DNA of 64,000 nt from Brevibacterium picturae (GCF_900105045.1 NZ_LT629739.1:620001-684000), one strand, 5' to 3'. Counted from the stretch's first letter, positions 42,867 through 52,015 are shown. Numbers and translations are program-made. The notes: generated by a model not told the origin, from the sequence alone.

Positions 42867-42927
42867 GCGGCCCCATGAGCCTCTATTCCTACACCTGCAA
42901 CGGTAGGAACAGAGACTCACGGGCCGC
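42867..42927 (-). terminator. Terminator of the sulfur-assimilation operon
   Basis: A stem of about 25 bp with a 10-nt loop lies 80 bases past the fprA stop. The three mismatches seen on the plus strand become G-U pairs on the minus-strand RNA, which also has one bulge. That asymmetry indicates selection on the minus-strand transcript. The rest of 42697-43006 has no gene. Confidence 0.75.
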
Positions 42928-43006
42928 TCAGTGCTCGCAGAGCGCGCGGCAGGGGCGCGGCGCTTGGCGTGAGGCTCAAGGCGCGAGGCTCAGGTGCTGA
43001 CTCGGC

Positions 43007-44416
43007 TCAGGTGCCAGAGTGGGATTCGCTCCTCACCTGATCGCGGGCCTCGGCCAGCATTCCCTCGCGGGTAGCGATCTTCACACGCTCACGCCCCTCA
43101 GCCTCGCCAAGAGCCTTCTCCGCTACCTCCAGTCGGTGGTAGCCCTCCCAGTCTGCGAAGTCGACTCCCTTGGCCTCGAGGAGTTCGACGATCGAGTCTT
43201 CGTCGGGGAACAGCGGCTCGGTGAGTACGCCGGCGGCGCGGTCATCGAGGATGTGCCCGATCGTCTCGAGGGCATCGCCCTTCGTGTGCCCGATGAGTCC
43301 GACCGGCCCGCGCTTGATCCACCCAGTCGTGTACACACCCTGGACGACATCGGCTTCAGCCGCAGAAGCCTGCTGTTCTGCGTCGACGACCCGACCCTCG
43401 TGATTCGGGATCACACGCTTGGCCTCGTCGAAGGGCAGCTGCGGCAGAGGTGTGCCGGCATAGCCGACGGCGCGATAGACGGCTGTGACGTCCCAGTCGA
43501 TGAACTCGCCCGTGCCTGTGACTCCCCCGGTGCCGTCGAGCTCCTGGCGTTCCGTGCGCAGCCCCGTCACTGCATCCTCGCCGAGGATGGCGACCGGAGA
43601 ATGGAGGAAGTGCAGGTGCAGACGACGCTTGGCTCCGACCGGCTCACGCATCGTGAAGTCGGTCAGTGTCTTCGCGACCTGCTTGGTCTGGTTGCTCGCC
43701 TCGATCGCGGCCAGCGATCCCTCATCGAACTCGAAGTCCTCGGGATAGACGATGACATCGACGTCCTTGACCTGGCCAAGCTCGCGCAGCTCCAAAGGCG
43801 TGAACTTCGCCTGCGCAGGACCGCGCCGACCGAACACGTGAACGTCCGTGACCTGCGAAGACTTCAGGCCCTCGTACACATGATCTGGGATCTCCGTCGT
43901 ATGCATGTCATCGGCCTGCTTCGCCAGCACCCGAGCCACGTCGAGAGCCACATTTCCGTTGCCGATGACCGCAACCTTCTCGGCATCCAGCGGCCATGTC
44001 TGTCCCACATCAGGATGCGAGTCGTACCAGTTGACGAAGTCCGCAGCACCATAGGAACCCGGCAGATCCACACCAGGAAGACTCAACGAAGCATCGATGA
44101 AGCAGCCGGTGGAGAAGATCACCGCATCATAGCGATCCGTCAGCTCGCCCAAGGCGATGTCGGCACCGTACTCGACGTTCGAGAACAGGCGGATGTCACC
44201 ACGGTCGAGGACCTTGATCAGGGCATTGATGATGCCCTTGATGCGTGGGTGGTCAGGGGCGACTCCGTAGCGGACCAGTCCGAACGGGGTCGGCAGACGG
44301 TCGAAGAGGTCGATGCTGATCTCGAAGTCACGATCGGCTTTGGTCAGAAGGTCGGCAGCGTAGATGCCTGCGGGTCCGGCGCCGATAATGGCCACGCGGA
44401 AGGGATTCGTCGTCAT
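43007..44416 (-). CDS. fprA: Ferredoxin/flavodoxin-NADP+ reductase, FprA type (copy 1)
   Basis: The ATG at 44416 (AGAGGAGAACC upstream) gives 469 residues, MTTNPFRVAIIGAGPAGIYA. FAD binding is marked by GAGPAGIYAAD, and the NADP Rossmann motif is GNGNVALDVARVL. Other family segments are FGLVRYGVAPDHPRIK, VFGRRGPAQAKFT and GWIKRGPVGLIGHTKGDA. This adrenodoxin-reductase-like enzyme moves electrons between NADPH and ferredoxin. It follows fdxA by 28 nt at the end of the sir-cysHDN-cobA operon, so it most likely feeds the sulfite reductase. A paralogue lies at 60940-62358, with identical DNA tracts shared between them. Confidence 0.93.
   Translation of the reverse strand: MTTNPFRVAIIGAGPAGIYAADLLTKADRDFEISIDLFDRLPTPFGLVRYGVAPDHPRIKGIINALIKVLDRGDIRLFSNVEYGADIALGELTDRYDAVIFSTGCFIDASLSLPGVDLPGSYGAADFVNWYDSHPDVGQTWPLDAEKVAVIGNGNVALDVARVLAKQADDMHTTEIPDHVYEGLKSSQVTDVHVFGRRGPAQAKFTPLELRELGQVKDVDVIVYPEDFEFDEGSLAAIEASNQTKQVAKTLTDFTMREPVGAKRRLHLHFLHSPVAILGEDAVTGLRTERQELDGTGGVTGTGEFIDWDVTAVYRAVGYAGTPLPQLPFDEAKRVIPNHEGRVVDAEQQASAAEADVVQGVYTTGWIKRGPVGLIGHTKGDALETIGHILDDRAAGVLTEPLFPDEDSIVELLEAKGVDFADWEGYHRLEVAEKALGEAEGRERVKIATREGMLAEARDQVRSESHSGT
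43575..43694. repeat. 120-bp tract identical to 61520-61639
   Basis: This segment of fprA copy 1 is identical over all 120 bases to the corresponding segment of copy 2. The DNA on either side differs at many codon third positions. It is one of three such tracts and suggests gene conversion. Confidence 0.9.
43983..44131. repeat. 149-bp tract identical to 61928-62076
   Basis: All 149 bases match the second fprA gene exactly. A third identical stretch of 56 bp (43902-43957 with 61847-61902) lies just to its left. The flanking codons have diverged. Confidence 0.9.
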
Positions 44417-44444
44417 GGTTCTCCTCTGGTCTTCCTCAGGCGAG

Positions 44445-44771
44445 TCAGTCGTCAGTGTTCTGGGGCGGCAGTGCCGCGATGAGGGGGTGGTCGGAGTCGA
44501 TGACGCCGTGCGCGGCCGCTCCTCCCGGGGATCCGATGGTGTCGAAGAAGTCGACGTTCGCCGAGTAGTACGCCTCCCACTCCTCCGGGACGTCATCCTC
44601 GTAGAAGATGGCCTCGACGGGGCACACGGGTTCGCAGGCGCCGCAGTCGACGCACTCGTCGGGATGGATGTAGAGGGAACGAGCACCTTCGTAGATGCAG
44701 TCGACCGGGCATTCGTCGATGCAGGCACGGTCTTTCAAGTCCACGCAGGGCTGGGCGATTATGTAGGTCAT
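44445..44771 (-). CDS. fdxA: 7Fe ferredoxin
   Basis: The 108-residue protein starts [20 protein letters not shown]. Cysteines at 9, 17, 21 and 25, then 40, 43, 46 and 50 ([12 protein letters not shown]), give the pattern of actinobacterial FdxA with one [3Fe-4S] and one [4Fe-4S] cluster. The C-terminal extension ([20 protein letters not shown]) is usual for this type. It overlaps cobA by 4 nt and precedes fprA, so FprA-FdxA is a likely electron chain from NADPH to sulfite reductase. Confidence 0.96.
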   Translation of the reverse strand: MTYIIAQPCVDLKDRACIDECPVDCIYEGARSLYIHPDECVDCGACEPVCPVEAIFYEDDVPEEWEAYYSANVDFFDTIGSPGGAAAHGVIDSDHPLIAALPPQNTDD

Positions 44772-45568
44772 GGGTTCCTCGTGAGTTCTGGCTCGGATGC
44801 TTCCGCCTGTGCGAAGGCACCGATGGCGTAGGGGCTGCGGGTCACGACATCGCCGGCGACGACGATGGCCGGCGAGCGCACACCTCGGCGGGCAGCTTGA
44901 GACGCGATCGTGTTCAGCGTCCCGATCGTCACCCGCTGGTTCTCGCCGAACCCGTCCTCGATGATGGCGACGGGGCAGTCGCTTCCGCGGGCACCTCGGG
45001 CCAGGATCATCGCCGAGTGGGCCAGTGTGCCGATGCCCATGAGCACGACGACCGTGTGGTCACGTCCTCCCCCGAGCTCGGACAGCTGATCATGCCCGGT
45101 GATGACCGTGTAGGCGGTGGCCAGGCCCCGATGTGTCAGTGGTATCCCGGCGACTGCGGGAACCGAGTTCGCACTCGTCACACCGGGCACGACCTGGACT
45201 TCAACGCCGGCGGCGATGCAATGGGCAACCTCCTCACCACCGCGTCCGAAGACGAACGGGTCTCCTCCCTTGAGGCGGACCACCCGTCTGCCCAGCTGAG
45301 CCTGTTCGACGAGTATCTCGTTGATCCGGGCCTGCGGCACCGGGTGGTGGCCCGGGTGTTTGCCGACGTCGATGATCTGCGCCGCGAGTGCTTCGCCCCG
45401 TTCGACCTCGAGCTGGTCGATGACCGTGCGGGCGCCGAGGCGGTCGGCGACGATGACCTCGGCCGATTCCAAGGCACGCAGCCCCTTGACGGTGAGCAGT
45501 CCCAAATCGCCGGGGCCTGCCCCGATGAGGAGGACGCTGCCGGGGGCTTGGCGGGTGAAGAGACTCAT
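44768..45568 (-). CDS. cobA: Uroporphyrinogen-III C-methyltransferase
   Basis: The 266-residue enzyme starts [20 protein letters not shown] and uses S-adenosylmethionine to convert uroporphyrinogen III to precorrin-2, the entry to siroheme. Motifs are [45 protein letters not shown] and [21 protein letters not shown]. It is the single-domain form, without the CysG dehydrogenase/chelatase part. Overlaps of 4 nt with cysN and fdxA place it inside the sulfite-reduction operon, which needs siroheme. It is not diagnostic of cobalamin synthesis. Confidence 0.95.
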   Translation of the reverse strand: MSLFTRQAPGSVLLIGAGPGDLGLLTVKGLRALESAEVIVADRLGARTVIDQLEVERGEALAAQIIDVGKHPGHHPVPQARINEILVEQAQLGRRVVRLKGGDPFVFGRGGEEVAHCIAAGVEVQVVPGVTSANSVPAVAGIPLTHRGLATAYTVITGHDQLSELGGGRDHTVVVLMGIGTLAHSAMILARGARGSDCPVAIIEDGFGENQRVTIGTLNTIASQAARRGVRSPAIVVAGDVVTRSPYAIGAFAQAEASEPELTRNP

Positions 45569-46896
45569 CCCAGGCCTTCTTCCGCAGGGGTGTGGATGCC
45601 CGCGGCCACGGTTGCTCCGGTCTGCGGGTCGATGATGAGGAAGCCGCCGGAGCGACCGTGCTCGCCGAAGTCCGCCACCGGCAGTGCGGTGGCCAGCTTC
45701 ACCTCGGCGATGCCGATGTCATTGCCGGCGAGCACCTCGGCGGGTTCGGACGCCGAGGTCGCGAAGTTCCGCCTCGACTCGATCGTCACGATGGCCTTGA
45801 CCGTCGAAGTCCCGGCTTTGACGAGCACTCGGTCACCCGAACGCAGACCCTCGGCCGTGAACGGGAAGACCTCGGCGCGCACGATCTTCCGCGGCTGGGG
45901 CAGGGTGCCGGCCGCAGCCAGGACGGTGCCGCGTGCGGTGTCGATGTCATCCGCCAGTCGCAGCGCCACCGACAGCGGTGCACCCGCCGACTCCAGGGGC
46001 CCATCGGCTGTGTCGATGCCGATGACCGTCGTCGTCACCCCGGCGGGATGAACATCGATCTCATCGCCGAGGTGGACCCGCCCTGAGGTGACCTGCCCGG
46101 TCACCGCCCGGTAGTCCCGGAACTGTTCTGGGTCGAGTCCCGGTGCCAGGCCGCCCTGGGGCCGAAGGACGGACTGCACATCGAGGCGGAAGGGTTCGAG
46201 ATCGGCGGTGTCCTCCTCCTTGCTGGGGAGGGTTTCGAGCAGTTCGAGCAGGGACGGTCCCGAATACCAGGGAGTGTTCTCCGAGGCGGCTGCCACGTTG
46301 TCCCCTGCCAGTGCCGAGACAGGAATGAGGTGGGCGGTGTCGAGCCCGATCTCTTCGGCCAGTTCCTTGACCTCGGCCTCGACCTTGGCATAGGCGACAT
46401 GATCGTAGCCGAGGAGGTCGATCTTGTTGATCGCCACGATCACGTGCGCGATGCCGAGACGCTGGACGACTGTGAGGTGACGCCGGGTCTGCTCGGTCGC
46501 TCCGGTTCGCGCGTCGATGAGGACGACCACGGCGTCGGCGGTCGTGGCCCCGGTGACCATGTTGCGGGTGTACTGGACGTGGCCGGGGCAGTCGGCGAGG
46601 ATGAACGATCTTCTGTCGGTCGCGAAGTATCGGTAGGCGACGTCGATCGTGATGCCCTGTTCACGCTCGGCCCGCAGACCGTCGGTGAGCAGAGCGAAGT
46701 CGAACTCGCCGCCGACGAATCCGCGTTCGGCACTGGTGCGGGTCACGGCTTCGAGCTGGTCGGCCAGGATGGCCTTCGCGTCGTGGAGCAGGCGGCCCAC
46801 GAGGGTCGATTTGCCGTCATCGACGGAACCGGCGGTGGCGAAGCGCAGCAAGGTCGTCGTCTGCGTCGCGGCGGTGGTGTCGGGTGTCGTCGTCAT
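45565..46896 (-). CDS. cysN: Sulfate adenylyltransferase, GTPase subunit
   Basis: The 443-residue subunit starts MTTTPDTTAATQTTTLLRFA. G1 GSVDDGKST is at residues 23-31, followed by EQGITIDVAYRYF, DCPGHVQYTRNM and NKIDL. It hydrolyses GTP to drive ATP sulfurylase with CysD. The protein ends after the EF-Tu-like beta domains, with no fused APS kinase. That agrees with the APS-reducing CysH encoded in the same operon. The start overlaps the cysD stop by one base. Confidence 0.95.
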   Translation of the reverse strand: MTTTPDTTAATQTTTLLRFATAGSVDDGKSTLVGRLLHDAKAILADQLEAVTRTSAERGFVGGEFDFALLTDGLRAEREQGITIDVAYRYFATDRRSFILADCPGHVQYTRNMVTGATTADAVVVLIDARTGATEQTRRHLTVVQRLGIAHVIVAINKIDLLGYDHVAYAKVEAEVKELAEEIGLDTAHLIPVSALAGDNVAAASENTPWYSGPSLLELLETLPSKEEDTADLEPFRLDVQSVLRPQGGLAPGLDPEQFRDYRAVTGQVTSGRVHLGDEIDVHPAGVTTTVIGIDTADGPLESAGAPLSVALRLADDIDTARGTVLAAAGTLPQPRKIVRAEVFPFTAEGLRSGDRVLVKAGTSTVKAIVTIESRRNFATSASEPAEVLAGNDIGIAEVKLATALPVADFGEHGRSGGFLIIDPQTGATVAAGIHTPAEEGLG

Positions 46897-47822
46897 CAGA
46901 AGTATCCGTCCTTCTTTCGGTCTTCCATCGCCGCTGCCGAGATTCGGTCGTCGGCGCGGGTCGCTCCGCGTTCTGTCACAGTGGTCACGGCCACCTCGGC
47001 GAGGACGGAGGCGATGTCGCTCGCGTCCGATTCCACGGCGCCGGTGCAGCTCATATCGCCGACGGTGCGGTAGCGCACCGACTTGCGGACGACGTCTTCG
47101 CCGGCGCGTGGGGTCGAGAACTCGCCCGTGGACCACCACATGCCGTCTCGGTTGAAGACCTCGCGCTCGTGGGCGTAGTAGAGGTGCGGCAGGGCGATGT
47201 TCTCGCGTTCGATGTAGCTCCACACATCGAGTTCGGTAAAGTTCGAGATCGGAAACACGCGGACGTGTTCGCCGACCGAATGCCGACCGTTGTAGATGTT
47301 CCACAGTTCGGGCCGCTGATTGCTCGGATCCCACTGTCCGAACTCATCGCGCAGGGACAGGATGCGTTCCTTGGCCCGAGCCTTGTCCTCATCCCTGCGG
47401 GCTCCGCCGAACACGGCGTCATAGCCACCGGCCGCGATCGCGTCGATGAGCGGCTGGGTCTGCAGGGTGTTGCGGGTGCCGTCGGCGCGTTCGCGCAGGC
47501 GGCCGTCATCGATGTAGTCCTGGACCTTGGCCACGGACAGCTCGATGCCGTAGCGAGCCGCGGTCTCATCACGGAACTGCAGGATCTCGGGGAAGTTGTG
47601 GCCGGTGTCGACGTGGAGCAGCCCGAAAGGGATCTTGGCCGGCCAGAAGGCCTTGGCCGCCAGGTGGAGGACCGTCACGGAGTCCTTGCCGCCGGAGAAC
47701 AGCAGCACGGGCTTCTCGAATTCGGCCGCGACCTCGCGGATGATGTGGATCGCCTCGGATTCGAGGACGTCGAGGGTGGACAGTGGTTCGTTGATGGACA
47801 GGGGTGCGTGATCGATACTCAT
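46896..47822 (-). CDS. cysD: Sulfate adenylyltransferase, catalytic subunit
   Basis: I place the start at the ATG at 47822 (308 residues, MSIDHAPLSINEPLSTLDVL), which overlaps the cysH stop (ATGA). The PP-loop SGGKDS is at residues 43-48. Other family segments are LLHVDTGHNFPEI, GGARRDEDKARAKERI and RVFPISNFTELDVWSYI. With CysN it makes adenosine 5'-phosphosulfate from ATP and sulfate. The C-terminus ends MEDRKKDGYF, typical of CysD. Confidence 0.96.
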   Translation of the reverse strand: MSIDHAPLSINEPLSTLDVLESEAIHIIREVAAEFEKPVLLFSGGKDSVTVLHLAAKAFWPAKIPFGLLHVDTGHNFPEILQFRDETAARYGIELSVAKVQDYIDDGRLRERADGTRNTLQTQPLIDAIAAGGYDAVFGGARRDEDKARAKERILSLRDEFGQWDPSNQRPELWNIYNGRHSVGEHVRVFPISNFTELDVWSYIERENIALPHLYYAHEREVFNRDGMWWSTGEFSTPRAGEDVVRKSVRYRTVGDMSCTGAVESDASDIASVLAEVAVTTVTERGATRADDRISAAAMEDRKKDGYF

Positions 47823-48592
47823 ACGTGGAGCCCGCATTCTGTTTTGTTGGTGCCCGCCCAACGACCGGCTCGAGGGTCCTCGCCCTCGGCCACGGGGCGG
47901 GTGCAGGGCTGGCAGCCGATGGACGGGTAGCCCTGCGACAGCAGTGGATTGACCGGCACGTCGAAAGCGCCGGAGTAGTCGAGGAGGTCATCGAATGACC
48001 ATGCTGCGACGGGGTTGATCTTGACCAGCCCGTTCTTCTCATCGAAGGTCACCAGCGGTGTGTTCGCCCGAGTCGGTGCTTCGTCACGGCGGACCCCGGT
48101 GAACCAGAGTTCGTAGCCGGCCAAGGACTTCTGCAGGGGTGCGACCTTGCGGCGGGCACAGCACAGACCGGGATCGCGGTTGAACAGCTCGACTCCGAAT
48201 TCGGCATCCTGCTGCGCCACGGTCTGCTCCGGGAGGACGTCGACGATGTTGACGTCGACCTTCCGGGCCACCTCGTCGCGGGTGGTGTAAGTCTCCGGGA
48301 AGTGATAACCGGTGTCGAGGAAGAGCACGTCGACGCCGGGCAGGTACTGGGCGACGTAATGCGGCAGAGCCGCATCGGCCATCGAGCAGGCCACGGCGCA
48401 GGCGGAGGTGTCGAAGTTCCTCGACACCCAACGGATGACATCGGCCGGGTTGGCCTCGGCCACGCCGTTGCCGGGATCACCGGCGAGTTCTTTCGCTCCC
48501 GCCTCGGCGAGGGCCTTGAGTTCATCGACGCTGCGACGCTGGCGGGTGGGCGTGGGCAATGGTTCTGCGGTGCGCGTTTCCGTGGTGCTCAT
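47819..48592 (-). CDS. cysH: APS reductase (assimilatory, iron-sulfur type)
   Basis: I place the start at the ATG at 48592 (257 residues), overlapping the sir stop by ATGA. Four iron-sulfur cysteines typical of adenylyl-sulfate reductases are present: Cys144-Cys145 in GLCCARRK and Cys227/Cys230 in GCQPC. The catalytic Cys253 lies in the C-terminal ECGLHV. These mark it as APS reductase rather than PAPS reductase. It yields sulfite for the adjacent Sir, using reduced thioredoxin or a related thiol. Confidence 0.95.
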   Translation of the reverse strand: MSTTETRTAEPLPTPTRQRRSVDELKALAEAGAKELAGDPGNGVAEANPADVIRWVSRNFDTSACAVACSMADAALPHYVAQYLPGVDVLFLDTGYHFPETYTTRDEVARKVDVNIVDVLPEQTVAQQDAEFGVELFNRDPGLCCARRKVAPLQKSLAGYELWFTGVRRDEAPTRANTPLVTFDEKNGLVKINPVAAWSFDDLLDYSGAFDVPVNPLLSQGYPSIGCQPCTRPVAEGEDPRAGRWAGTNKTECGLHV

Positions 48593-50313
48593 ACCAGTTC
48601 CTCTTCCTCGACGCGGAGCGCCCATTGGGAGAAGGTCTCGGCATCGGAGCGTCCGTCGAGGAAGCGGCGAACCATCTTCTCGACGTACTCCTCAAGACCG
48701 TCGACGGTGACCTTGAGTCCACGCACGGTGCGCCCCAGACCGGCTTCGTCACGGTCCTTCGAGGCCAGACCTCCGCCGACGTGAACCTGGAAACCGGGGA
48801 CCTGCTCGCCTTCGTCGGTGGTCACGATCTGGCCCTTGAGTCCGATATCGGCCGTCTGGATGCGGGCGCAGGAGTTCGGGCAGCCATTGAGATGGAGGCT
48901 GATCGGGTGAGGCAGGTCGATATCGGCGAGACGCTCTTCGAGCTTGGTGACGGCGTCGATGGCTGTCTGCTTCGTCTCGACGATCGCGAGTTTGCAGTAT
49001 TCGATGCCCGTGCACGCCATGACCGAACGCCGGAAGAGATCTTTGCGGCTGGACATGCCCAGGCCATCGAGGCGGGCGACGACATCATCGAGATCGGCCT
49101 CGTCGACGTCGAGTATGAGGATCTTCTGCATCGGGGTCAGCCGGATACGGTCGACCCCGTACTCTTCGATCAGATCAGCGATCTGGTGGAACAGAGTGCC
49201 CGAGGCGCGACCTGCGACCAGGCTGGTGCCGATGAAGTATTTTCCGTCCTTCTGCCGGTGGACGCCCACATGGTCTCCGGCGACCATCGGCTTCGGCGGA
49301 GGCGGGCCGTCCGCGAGTCGGTAGCCGAGGTACTCGGTTTCGAGGACGTCGCGCAGCTTCTCAGGCCCCCAGTCGGCAAGCAGGAATTTCATGCGTGCTT
49401 TGTTGCGCAGACGACGATAGCCGTAGTCGCGGAAGATCTCTGTGACGCCGAGCCAGACATCGACGACCTGGTCGGGGGCGACCCAGGCGCCGAGGCGTTC
49501 GGCGAACCGGGGGACGACGGACAGGGCCCCGCCGACCCACAGGTCGTAGCCGATGCCGTGTTCGGGGTGCTCGACGGCGACGAAGGAGCAGTCGTTGATC
49601 TCGTGGACGACGTCCTGGCTGGGGTGGCCGGTGATCGCGGTCTTGTACTTCCGCGGCAGGTTCGACAGGCTCGGGTCGCCGATGTAGCGACGGGTGATCT
49701 CCTCGATCGCGGGAGTGGGGTCGATGAGCTCATCGGCGGCGATCCCGGCAACCGGCGAGCCGAGGAAACCGCGCGGAACATCTCCGCAGGCCTCGGTCGT
49801 CTGCATGCCCACGGCCTCCAGGCGGCGCCAGATCTCGGGCACGTTCTCGATCTCGACCCAGTGCAGCTGGATGTTCTGGCGGTCGGTGAGGTCCGCACTG
49901 CCACGAGCGAAGTCTTCGGCGATCTGGGCGATCGTGCGCAGCTGCTCGAGGTTGAGCGCGCCGCCGTCGGTGCGGATGCGCATCATGAAGTATTCGTCCT
50001 CGAGCTCGTGGGGTTCGAGCTTGGCGGTGCGGCCGCCGTCGATGCCGGGCTTGCGCTGTGTATACAGCCCCCACCAGCGGAAACGCCCATGCAGGTCGTC
50101 CGGGTCGATCGAGGCGAAGCCGCCCTTCGAATACACCTCTTCGATCCGGGTGCGAACGTTGAGGCCATTGTCCTCGGCCTTGTCGATCTCGTTTTTGTTC
50201 AACGGTTCCTGGCCGTCGACCTTCCATTGGCCATTGGGCTTCTTCGGCCTGGCGGACTTCGCGGAGGCCCGCGAATTCGGGCCTTTCTTGATTTCATCTA
50301 CCTGTGCGGACAC
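48589..50313 (-). CDS. sir: Ferredoxin-dependent sulfite reductase
   Basis: I use the GTG at 50313 (574 residues, (M)SAQVDEIKKGPNSRAS) with GGAG 6-7 nt upstream; an in-frame TTG at 50325 is less likely. Two sulfite/nitrite reductase repeats are visible. The siroheme/[4Fe-4S] cysteines are in ACTGIEYCK (about 434-440) and NGCPNSC (about 477-481). The protein begins NGQWKVDGQEPLNKNEIDKA, as in actinobacterial Sir/NirA. The sulfur-operon context favours sulfite, not nitrite, as substrate. It is the first gene of sir-cysHDN-cobA-fdxA-fprA. Confidence 0.93.
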   Translation of the reverse strand: MSAQVDEIKKGPNSRASAKSARPKKPNGQWKVDGQEPLNKNEIDKAEDNGLNVRTRIEEVYSKGGFASIDPDDLHGRFRWWGLYTQRKPGIDGGRTAKLEPHELEDEYFMMRIRTDGGALNLEQLRTIAQIAEDFARGSADLTDRQNIQLHWVEIENVPEIWRRLEAVGMQTTEACGDVPRGFLGSPVAGIAADELIDPTPAIEEITRRYIGDPSLSNLPRKYKTAITGHPSQDVVHEINDCSFVAVEHPEHGIGYDLWVGGALSVVPRFAERLGAWVAPDQVVDVWLGVTEIFRDYGYRRLRNKARMKFLLADWGPEKLRDVLETEYLGYRLADGPPPPKPMVAGDHVGVHRQKDGKYFIGTSLVAGRASGTLFHQIADLIEEYGVDRIRLTPMQKILILDVDEADLDDVVARLDGLGMSSRKDLFRRSVMACTGIEYCKLAIVETKQTAIDAVTKLEERLADIDLPHPISLHLNGCPNSCARIQTADIGLKGQIVTTDEGEQVPGFQVHVGGGLASKDRDEAGLGRTVRGLKVTVDGLEEYVEKMVRRFLDGRSDAETFSQWALRVEEEELV

Positions 50314-50351
50314 GATCGTCTCCAAACGCTGCGGTGAACCTTTGGTGAGTC

Positions 50352-50381
50352 ACGCTACAAGAAAGAAAGATTGCTCAACAA
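50352..50381 (-). promoter_or_regulatory. Candidate promoter of the sulfur-assimilation operon
   Basis: On the minus strand TTGTTG (50376-50381) is followed after 18 bp by TAGCGT (50352-50357), about 40 bp upstream of the sir start. The -35 lies in a partly symmetric element TTGCTCAACAA, and a small palindrome GTCATTTCATGAC lies at 50400-50412. Either could be an operator for a sulfur-responsive regulator, which is not in the window. Confidence 0.5.
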
Positions 50382-50467
50382 ATCGTCTCACTCAGCGGCG
50401 TCATTTCATGACACAGTCCGTCACAATTCGCACTGCGACGATCCGAGCCGACAAGGACGGTGCCGAG

Positions 50468-51187
50468 TCAGAGAGCTGAGATGATGCGGTCGCGAACGAT
50501 GTCGACCAACAATGACGGGGTTTTCGCACTCTTGTAGAGCAGCGGCGGGGCGAGGGCATCAGGCGAATCTGCAACGATCGTCTCGGTCAGATCCTGGAAG
50601 AATCCCGGCGCCAGGAGATAGCTTGAGAGCACTGCTCGAACCCCGGCCCGGCGCTTCTGCTCAACAATATCTCGGAGTCGGTCTCCGCCGCCGGCATGGA
50701 AGCCCACGGAGACGGGCCGCGAGAGCTCTTCGGCCAGAGATGCGGCCATGTCCTGACAGGCCGCGTTCGCCCTGTCATCACTCGACCCGGCGGCCGCGAG
50801 CACCACGTGGTCACTCTCGTCGAGGCGAGGAAGGCGTTCGGCCAGGATCCGTGCCAGGCGCGGGTCCGGACCCAGAGTCGCGGCCAGGCGAATATCGGCC
50901 CCCACTCCACCGCCCGCCTCACGGATGGCCTCGACCAGGTCGACGTGGACGTGATAGCCGGGTGAGAGCAGGAGCGGCACGAGGATGACCGGTCTCTCGC
51001 GCACAAGGGCAGAGAGCACCTCGGCGACGTCGGGGTGCTGCACATCCACGTGACCGAGCATGACCTCGTCGGCCAGCCCGCGGGCGCGCAGATCCTCGGT
51101 GACAGCTTGGGCGAGCGCCTCGATGACCGCACTCCCCTCTGCCGACGACGTACCGTGGGAGATGAGGCCGATCGCAGGCTGCGGCAT
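50468..51187 (-). CDS. Sirohydrochlorin chelatase (CbiX/SirB family)
   Basis: The 239-residue protein starts MPQPAIGLISHGTSSAEGSA. Two chelatase repeats are visible: ISHGTS with PVILVPLLLSPGYHVHVDL in the first, and VGFHAGGGD with VLSSYLLAPGFFQDL in the second. The His residues are metal-coordinating in the family. It probably inserts iron into sirohydrochlorin to make siroheme for Sir; cobalt insertion for cobalamin is an alternative. The ATG follows the aldo/keto reductase stop directly (TGAATG). It lies 155 bp upstream of sir and is transcribed in the same direction. Confidence 0.9.
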   Translation of the reverse strand: MPQPAIGLISHGTSSAEGSAVIEALAQAVTEDLRARGLADEVMLGHVDVQHPDVAEVLSALVRERPVILVPLLLSPGYHVHVDLVEAIREAGGGVGADIRLAATLGPDPRLARILAERLPRLDESDHVVLAAAGSSDDRANAACQDMAASLAEELSRPVSVGFHAGGGDRLRDIVEQKRRAGVRAVLSSYLLAPGFFQDLTETIVADSPDALAPPLLYKSAKTPSLLVDIVRDRIISAL

Positions 51188-52015
51188 TCAGATCACCTCC
51201 AGCGGCGTCGGCGCAGTCGGTGCGGGGAAGGCCGAGTCGATGTCGGCGAAATCCCGGCTCGTGAGATCGAGTTCAGCGGCTTCGGCATTCGCGCGCACAT
51301 GCTCGGGTGTGGATGCCTTCGGAATCGCGATGACGTCACCGGACCGGATCGCCCAGGCCAACAGGATCTGGGCTGTGGTGGCCTCGTGACGGTCGGCCAC
51401 CTCGGCGAGGGTGGGATCGTCGAGCAGTCGCCCCTGCTCGACGGGCGAATACGCCATCGTCGTGATGTGCGGCCGACTGCTGCGATGATTGGGGAGGAGG
51501 TCGAATTCCGGGCCGCGCCGGGAAGGATTGAGCAGGATCTGGTTGACCAGGGGCGCGGAGGACAGCGCCCCGATCTCTGCCGGGTCGAAGTTGCTCACGC
51601 CCCAGGCTCCGATGAGTCCCCGGTCGCGAAGTCGGTCGAAGGCGGCAATCGTGTCATCGACAGGATGCGCACCCGGCCAATGCAGAAGGTAGAGGTCGAT
51701 GCGCTCGGTGCCGAGGACGGCCAGCGACCGTTCGCAGGCTTCGATGGTTCCGGACTCCGAGGCGTTCGTGGGCAGCACCTTGTCGACGAGGAAGACCTCA
51801 TCACGCACCGACGCGATCGCCTCCCCCACGAGGCTCTCGGAGCGCCCGGATCCGTACATCTCGGCGGTGTCGACGAGAGTCATGCCCAGCTCGATGCCCT
51901 CTCGCAATGAGGCGATCTCGGTCTTTCGCCGCTCGGGTTCATCGCCGATGTGCCAGGTGCCCTGGCCCAGGAGCGGAAGAGTTGTGCCATCGGCCAGCGT
52001 CGTCGTGGGGATCAT
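51188..52015 (-). CDS. Aldo/keto reductase
   Basis: I place the start at the ATG at 52015 (275 residues, MIPTTTLADGTTLPLLGQGT), 6 nt after TACGAT, so the mRNA is probably leaderless. The catalytic tetrad is visible as Asp and Tyr in VDTAEMYGSGRSE, Lys in LVDKVLP and His in YLLHWPG. NADPH-binding segments are YSPVEQG and AIPKASTPEHV. The substrate is unknown. It is joined to the sirohydrochlorin chelatase gene (TGAATG), but no link to siroheme chemistry is obvious. Confidence 0.9.
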   Translation of the reverse strand: MIPTTTLADGTTLPLLGQGTWHIGDEPERRKTEIASLREGIELGMTLVDTAEMYGSGRSESLVGEAIASVRDEVFLVDKVLPTNASESGTIEACERSLAVLGTERIDLYLLHWPGAHPVDDTIAAFDRLRDRGLIGAWGVSNFDPAEIGALSSAPLVNQILLNPSRRGPEFDLLPNHRSSRPHITTMAYSPVEQGRLLDDPTLAEVADRHEATTAQILLAWAIRSGDVIAIPKASTPEHVRANAEAAELDLTSRDFADIDSAFPAPTAPTPLEVI

